NCBI GenBank assembly: GCA_030608825.1
Contig: JAUWDL010000045.1
Span: forward strand, 1-7,961
From: Gemmatimonadales bacterium
GTDB lineage: Bacteria > Gemmatimonadota > Gemmatimonadetes > Palauibacterales > Palauibacteraceae
DNA: 7,961 nucleotides
Direction of reading: 5' to 3'
Shown: positions 6,108 to 7,961 of the stretch, one piece after another
Layout of the letters: every line of letters begins with the position of its first letter
How positions within the stretch are numbered: position 1 is the stretch's first letter
Notes under the pieces: model-generated
The model's input: the letters and a program-made list of their open reading frames with translations, nothing else
The model's database searches: none
Told to the model about the DNA's origin: nothing
Position numbers and translations under genes: made by a program

Positions 6108-6350
6108 ATGTTTGGTGGACTCGGGATGTGGGAGCTTCTCCTCATCTTTTTCATCATCCTTTTGTTCTTTGGAGCGAGGCGACTGCCGGAGATCGGCAGT
6201 TCGCTGGGCAAGGGGATCCGGGAGTTCAAGGATTCCGTGAAGGAGATCGAGGGAGGGAGCGGAGCCGAGATCTCTGGCGGTCAGGAAGAGGCGTCGGCCT
6301 CCTCGAAGACCGCCGAGAGCGAGACCGCGGGGCCCGCCGCCGGCCCCTAG
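6108..6350 (+). CDS. tatA: Twin-arginine translocase subunit TatA/TatE
   Basis: TatA assembles around TatC with its substrate to form the Tat passage through the inner membrane. The 80-residue protein has the standard layout: a short periplasmic N terminus (MFGGLGMWE), one transmembrane helix at about 6-21 with a polar Glu9 near its start, the FG hinge (21-22), and an amphipathic helix ARRLPEIGSSLGKGIREFK at about 23-41. A disordered Ser/Ala/Glu/Gly-rich tail follows. The FGARRLPEIG and LGKGIREFK signatures favour TatA/TatE over TatB, which usually has a Glu in the hinge region and a longer tail. It follows a strong ribosome-binding site. Its partner TatC is 4.4 kb upstream in a separate group. 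Its TAG stop overlaps the stop of the convergent PPIase gene within CTAG. Confidence 0.95.
   Translation: MFGGLGMWELLLIFFIILLFFGARRLPEIGSSLGKGIREFKDSVKEIEGGSGAEISGGQEEASASSKTAESETAGPAAGP
6329..6347. terminator. Possible GC hairpin at the convergent gene end (no U-tract)
   Basis: GGGGCC (6329-6334) and GGCCCC (6342-6347) form a perfect 6-bp stem with a seven-base loop. It lies inside the last codons of tatA and ends on the first base of the shared CTAG stop. A symmetrical stem could act on both strands, but neither side is followed by a T-rich run, so intrinsic termination is doubtful. It is the only strong inverted repeat at this junction. Confidence 0.3.
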
Positions 6351-7961
6351 AAGCCGAAGGGCGAGTTCGTCTGCTGTGCTTGCTGGGCCGCCAGGCGGTC
6401 TCTGAGGTCGATGACGTCTGCCTCCTCGCGAAGCCCCTGAAGCCACTGACTCAGCTGTTGCTGTTGCTGCTGCAGCGAGAGCTGAGCCCGTATCCCGTCC
6501 TTCGTCGCCTCGAACGACTCGATGGACGGCTCGGATCGCTCCAGCACCTCCAGAAGGACGATCGTCTCGCCGGCGTCTGCCGGTCCGCCCGTCACTCCCT
6601 GCGGTAGGCCGAACGCCTCGCCCATGGCTTCCGTGTCGCGGCCGAGGCCCGGAACGAACTCCAGCCTCGTGAATGGTTGCGTGACCTGCTCCGGCCAACC
6701 CGTGCTCTGACTGATGTCGGCGAGCATGGCGCCGTCGGAAACAGCGTCCGCCGCCATGCGCATGGCGGCTTCCTTCCTCTTCTGCTGGAGCAGCAGCCCC
6801 TCGATGCTCGCCTCCACCTCGGTCAGGTCGAACGTTCCTCCCTCGCGCACCGCAGCGAGCTCGAGAATGTGGAAACCGCTCGCGTTCTCGAAGAACTGAC
6901 TGAGGTCCCCGACGATGGTCGTCGGGTCGAACGCCCACTCCACGCCCACTCCGAGGGCGCCCGCACCCGGCACGAATTCCGTCGATTCGGTAAGGGTGAT
7001 CGCCTCACGGATCTGGACGCCCAGCGAGTCGGCGGCCGTCTTCAGATCCCCGTCCAGCGCTATGCCTTCCAGCTCATCCAGCTGGTCAAACAGCAGGTCC
7101 TCGGTCTCGTCGGAGAGCTGGACCGGGATGAGAATGTGGCTCGCCGTGGCCGTGTCGCCATCGCGGGTGTCCACTCTCAGCAGGTGGTAACCTCGCGGCG
7201 AGAAGATCGGTTCGGAGGTTCCCCCGACGGCGATCGAGAAGGCCGCGTCCCCGAGGGGGCCCGCCAGGTCGCCTCGAGCGAAGCGACCCAGGCTGCCGCC
7301 GCTTTCTGCGGTCGCCAGATCGGATGATTGGCTTCGCGCCAACTCCTCGAACTCAGCTTCGCCGGCCGACAGGATCTGGCGTAGCGAGTCCGCCCGGGCT
7401 GCCGCCGCCGCCGTGTCTCCCGCCGACGGAGCGGCCGAGAGGCTGACGATGCTCACGATCGCGGTTGCCGGCTTCTCGTAATCGTCGCGATGCTCACGGT
7501 AATAGGAACGGATGTCGTCGTCCGACACGAGGATCTCCGACACGTCGACGTCGGTCATCGGGTCCACGGTCACGTAGCGGACGCGGGCCGTCTGGCTTCG
7601 GTCCCGATAGGCACGCCAGACCTCGTCCTCGCTCACGTATACCGACGACTGGATCTGCTCGGCGAGTTTCTGCCGAGGCAAGATGCTCCGGTAGTATGAT
7701 TCGATCTGAAGCAGAAGAACCTCGTCGACGACCGGGTTGGCGAAGAACTGCCGATACTTGTCGTAGTCGAAGCTGCCGTCCGTTTGGAAGGCGGGATGGC
7801 CCATCAGATCGGGTGGTGGGGCCGTTCGGAAAGCCTCTTGCACCTCAGCGTCACTGATCTCGATCGAGAGACGGTCCAGCTCCTGCTCGAGCAGAACCTG
7901 CGAGATCATGGTCTCCCACGCGGCGTCCCGGATTCTCCGAGCCTCCTCGTCCGTGAGCGGT
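6347..7961 (-). CDS. PpiD/SurA-type peptidyl-prolyl isomerase family protein, N terminus missing
   Basis: The product resembles periplasmic folding factors of the PpiD/SurA group. The frame stays open to the window edge. The 17 codons upstream of ATG 7909 encode PLTDEEARRIRDAAWETM, which fits the SurA-like N domain, so that ATG is internal and the start is outside the window. Residues are counted from that Met. The rest of the SurA-like region (FQTDGSFDYDKY, about 41-52) leads to a parvulin-like domain at about 148-247 with FEELARSQSSD, GGSLGRF and a closing GYHLLRVD. The His of the first strand is absent, as in E. coli PpiD. A second segment runs from ASHILIP (256-262) to GFHILEL (345-351). 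The C-terminal helix has six glutamines (480-485). The gene is convergent with tatA. A role as chaperone of exported proteins is inferred; isomerase activity is doubtful. Confidence 0.85.
   Translation of the reverse strand, partial: PLTDEEARRIRDAAWETMISQVLLEQELDRLSIEISDAEVQEAFRTAPPPDLMGHPAFQTDGSFDYDKYRQFFANPVVDEVLLLQIESYYRSILPRQKLAEQIQSSVYVSEDEVWRAYRDRSQTARVRYVTVDPMTDVDVSEILVSDDDIRSYYREHRDDYEKPATAIVSIVSLSAAPSAGDTAAAAARADSLRQILSAGEAEFEELARSQSSDLATAESGGSLGRFARGDLAGPLGDAAFSIAVGGTSEPIFSPRGYHLLRVDTRDGDTATASHILIPVQLSDETEDLLFDQLDELEGIALDGDLKTAADSLGVQIREAITLTESTEFVPGAGALGVGVEWAFDPTTIVGDLSQFFENASGFHILELAAVREGGTFDLTEVEASIEGLLLQQKRKEAAMRMAADAVSDGAMLADISQSTGWPEQVTQPFTRLEFVPGLGRDTEAMGEAFGLPQGVTGGPADAGETIVLLEVLERSEPSIESFEATKDGIRAQLSLQQQQQQLSQWLQGLREEADVIDLRDRLAAQQAQQTNSPFGF

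Noticed and set aside
6045..6938. Open minus-strand frame of 297 codons across tatA and the PPIase gene end
   Set aside because: It overlaps TatA on one strand and the parvulin-family protein on the same strand in another frame. Its Gly/Arg-rich product is a shadow.
1..7961. CRISPR array, tRNA or rRNA gene, insertion sequence, phage or defence gene
   Set aside because: No repeat-spacer pattern, cloverleaf-like segment, terminal inverted repeats with a transposase, or such protein families were found. All long frames with family features are envelope or regulatory housekeeping genes.

Overview
The window is a GC-rich, densely packed stretch of chromosome from a Gram-negative bacterium with an outer membrane. 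The outer-membrane evidence is an LptD-type lipopolysaccharide transporter, a Tol-Pal-like TPR protein and a PpiD/SurA-type periplasmic folding factor. The LptD resembles the Bacteroidota-style 'putative LPS assembly protein' more than the E. coli one. Together with the high GC content this would fit Gemmatimonadota or a related phylum, but the assignment is an inference from recalled family features and was not tested.

Layout. Positions 1-324 hold the C-terminal end of a TPR protein of the YbgF/CpoB type. After a 64-base gap come three plus-strand genes with overlapping stops and starts: nrdR (389-916, regulator of ribonucleotide reductase genes), tatC (916-1683, Tat translocase receptor) and an lptD homologue (1680-4649, outer-membrane LPS insertion). 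A 162-base gap follows that carries a good sigma-70-type promoter (TTGACA, 18 bases, TACATT) and two small inverted repeats. It leads into a second plus-strand group: a long-chain polyprenyl diphosphate synthase (4812-5798), a small two-helix membrane protein of the DUF4321 type (5802-6080) and tatA (6108-6350). A PpiD-like parvulin-family protein runs convergently on the minus strand (6347 to beyond 7961). Its stop codon overlaps that of tatA inside one CTAG.

How the genes work together. Apart from nrdR, nearly everything concerns building the cell envelope: folded-protein export (TatC and TatA), LPS delivery to the outer membrane (LptD), the isoprenoid chain for quinones or carrier lipids (prenyl synthase), envelope protein folding (PpiD-like) and possibly outer-membrane constriction (TPR protein). 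The Tat components are split between the two transcription groups and no tatB is visible.

I see no mobile element, CRISPR array, tRNA, rRNA, phage gene or defence system. This is a core housekeeping region. The unusual points are local: a long acidic insertion in LptD, an apparent degenerate second parvulin-like segment in the PPIase, an AT-rich patch inside the prenyl synthase gene, and the compact convergent gene end.
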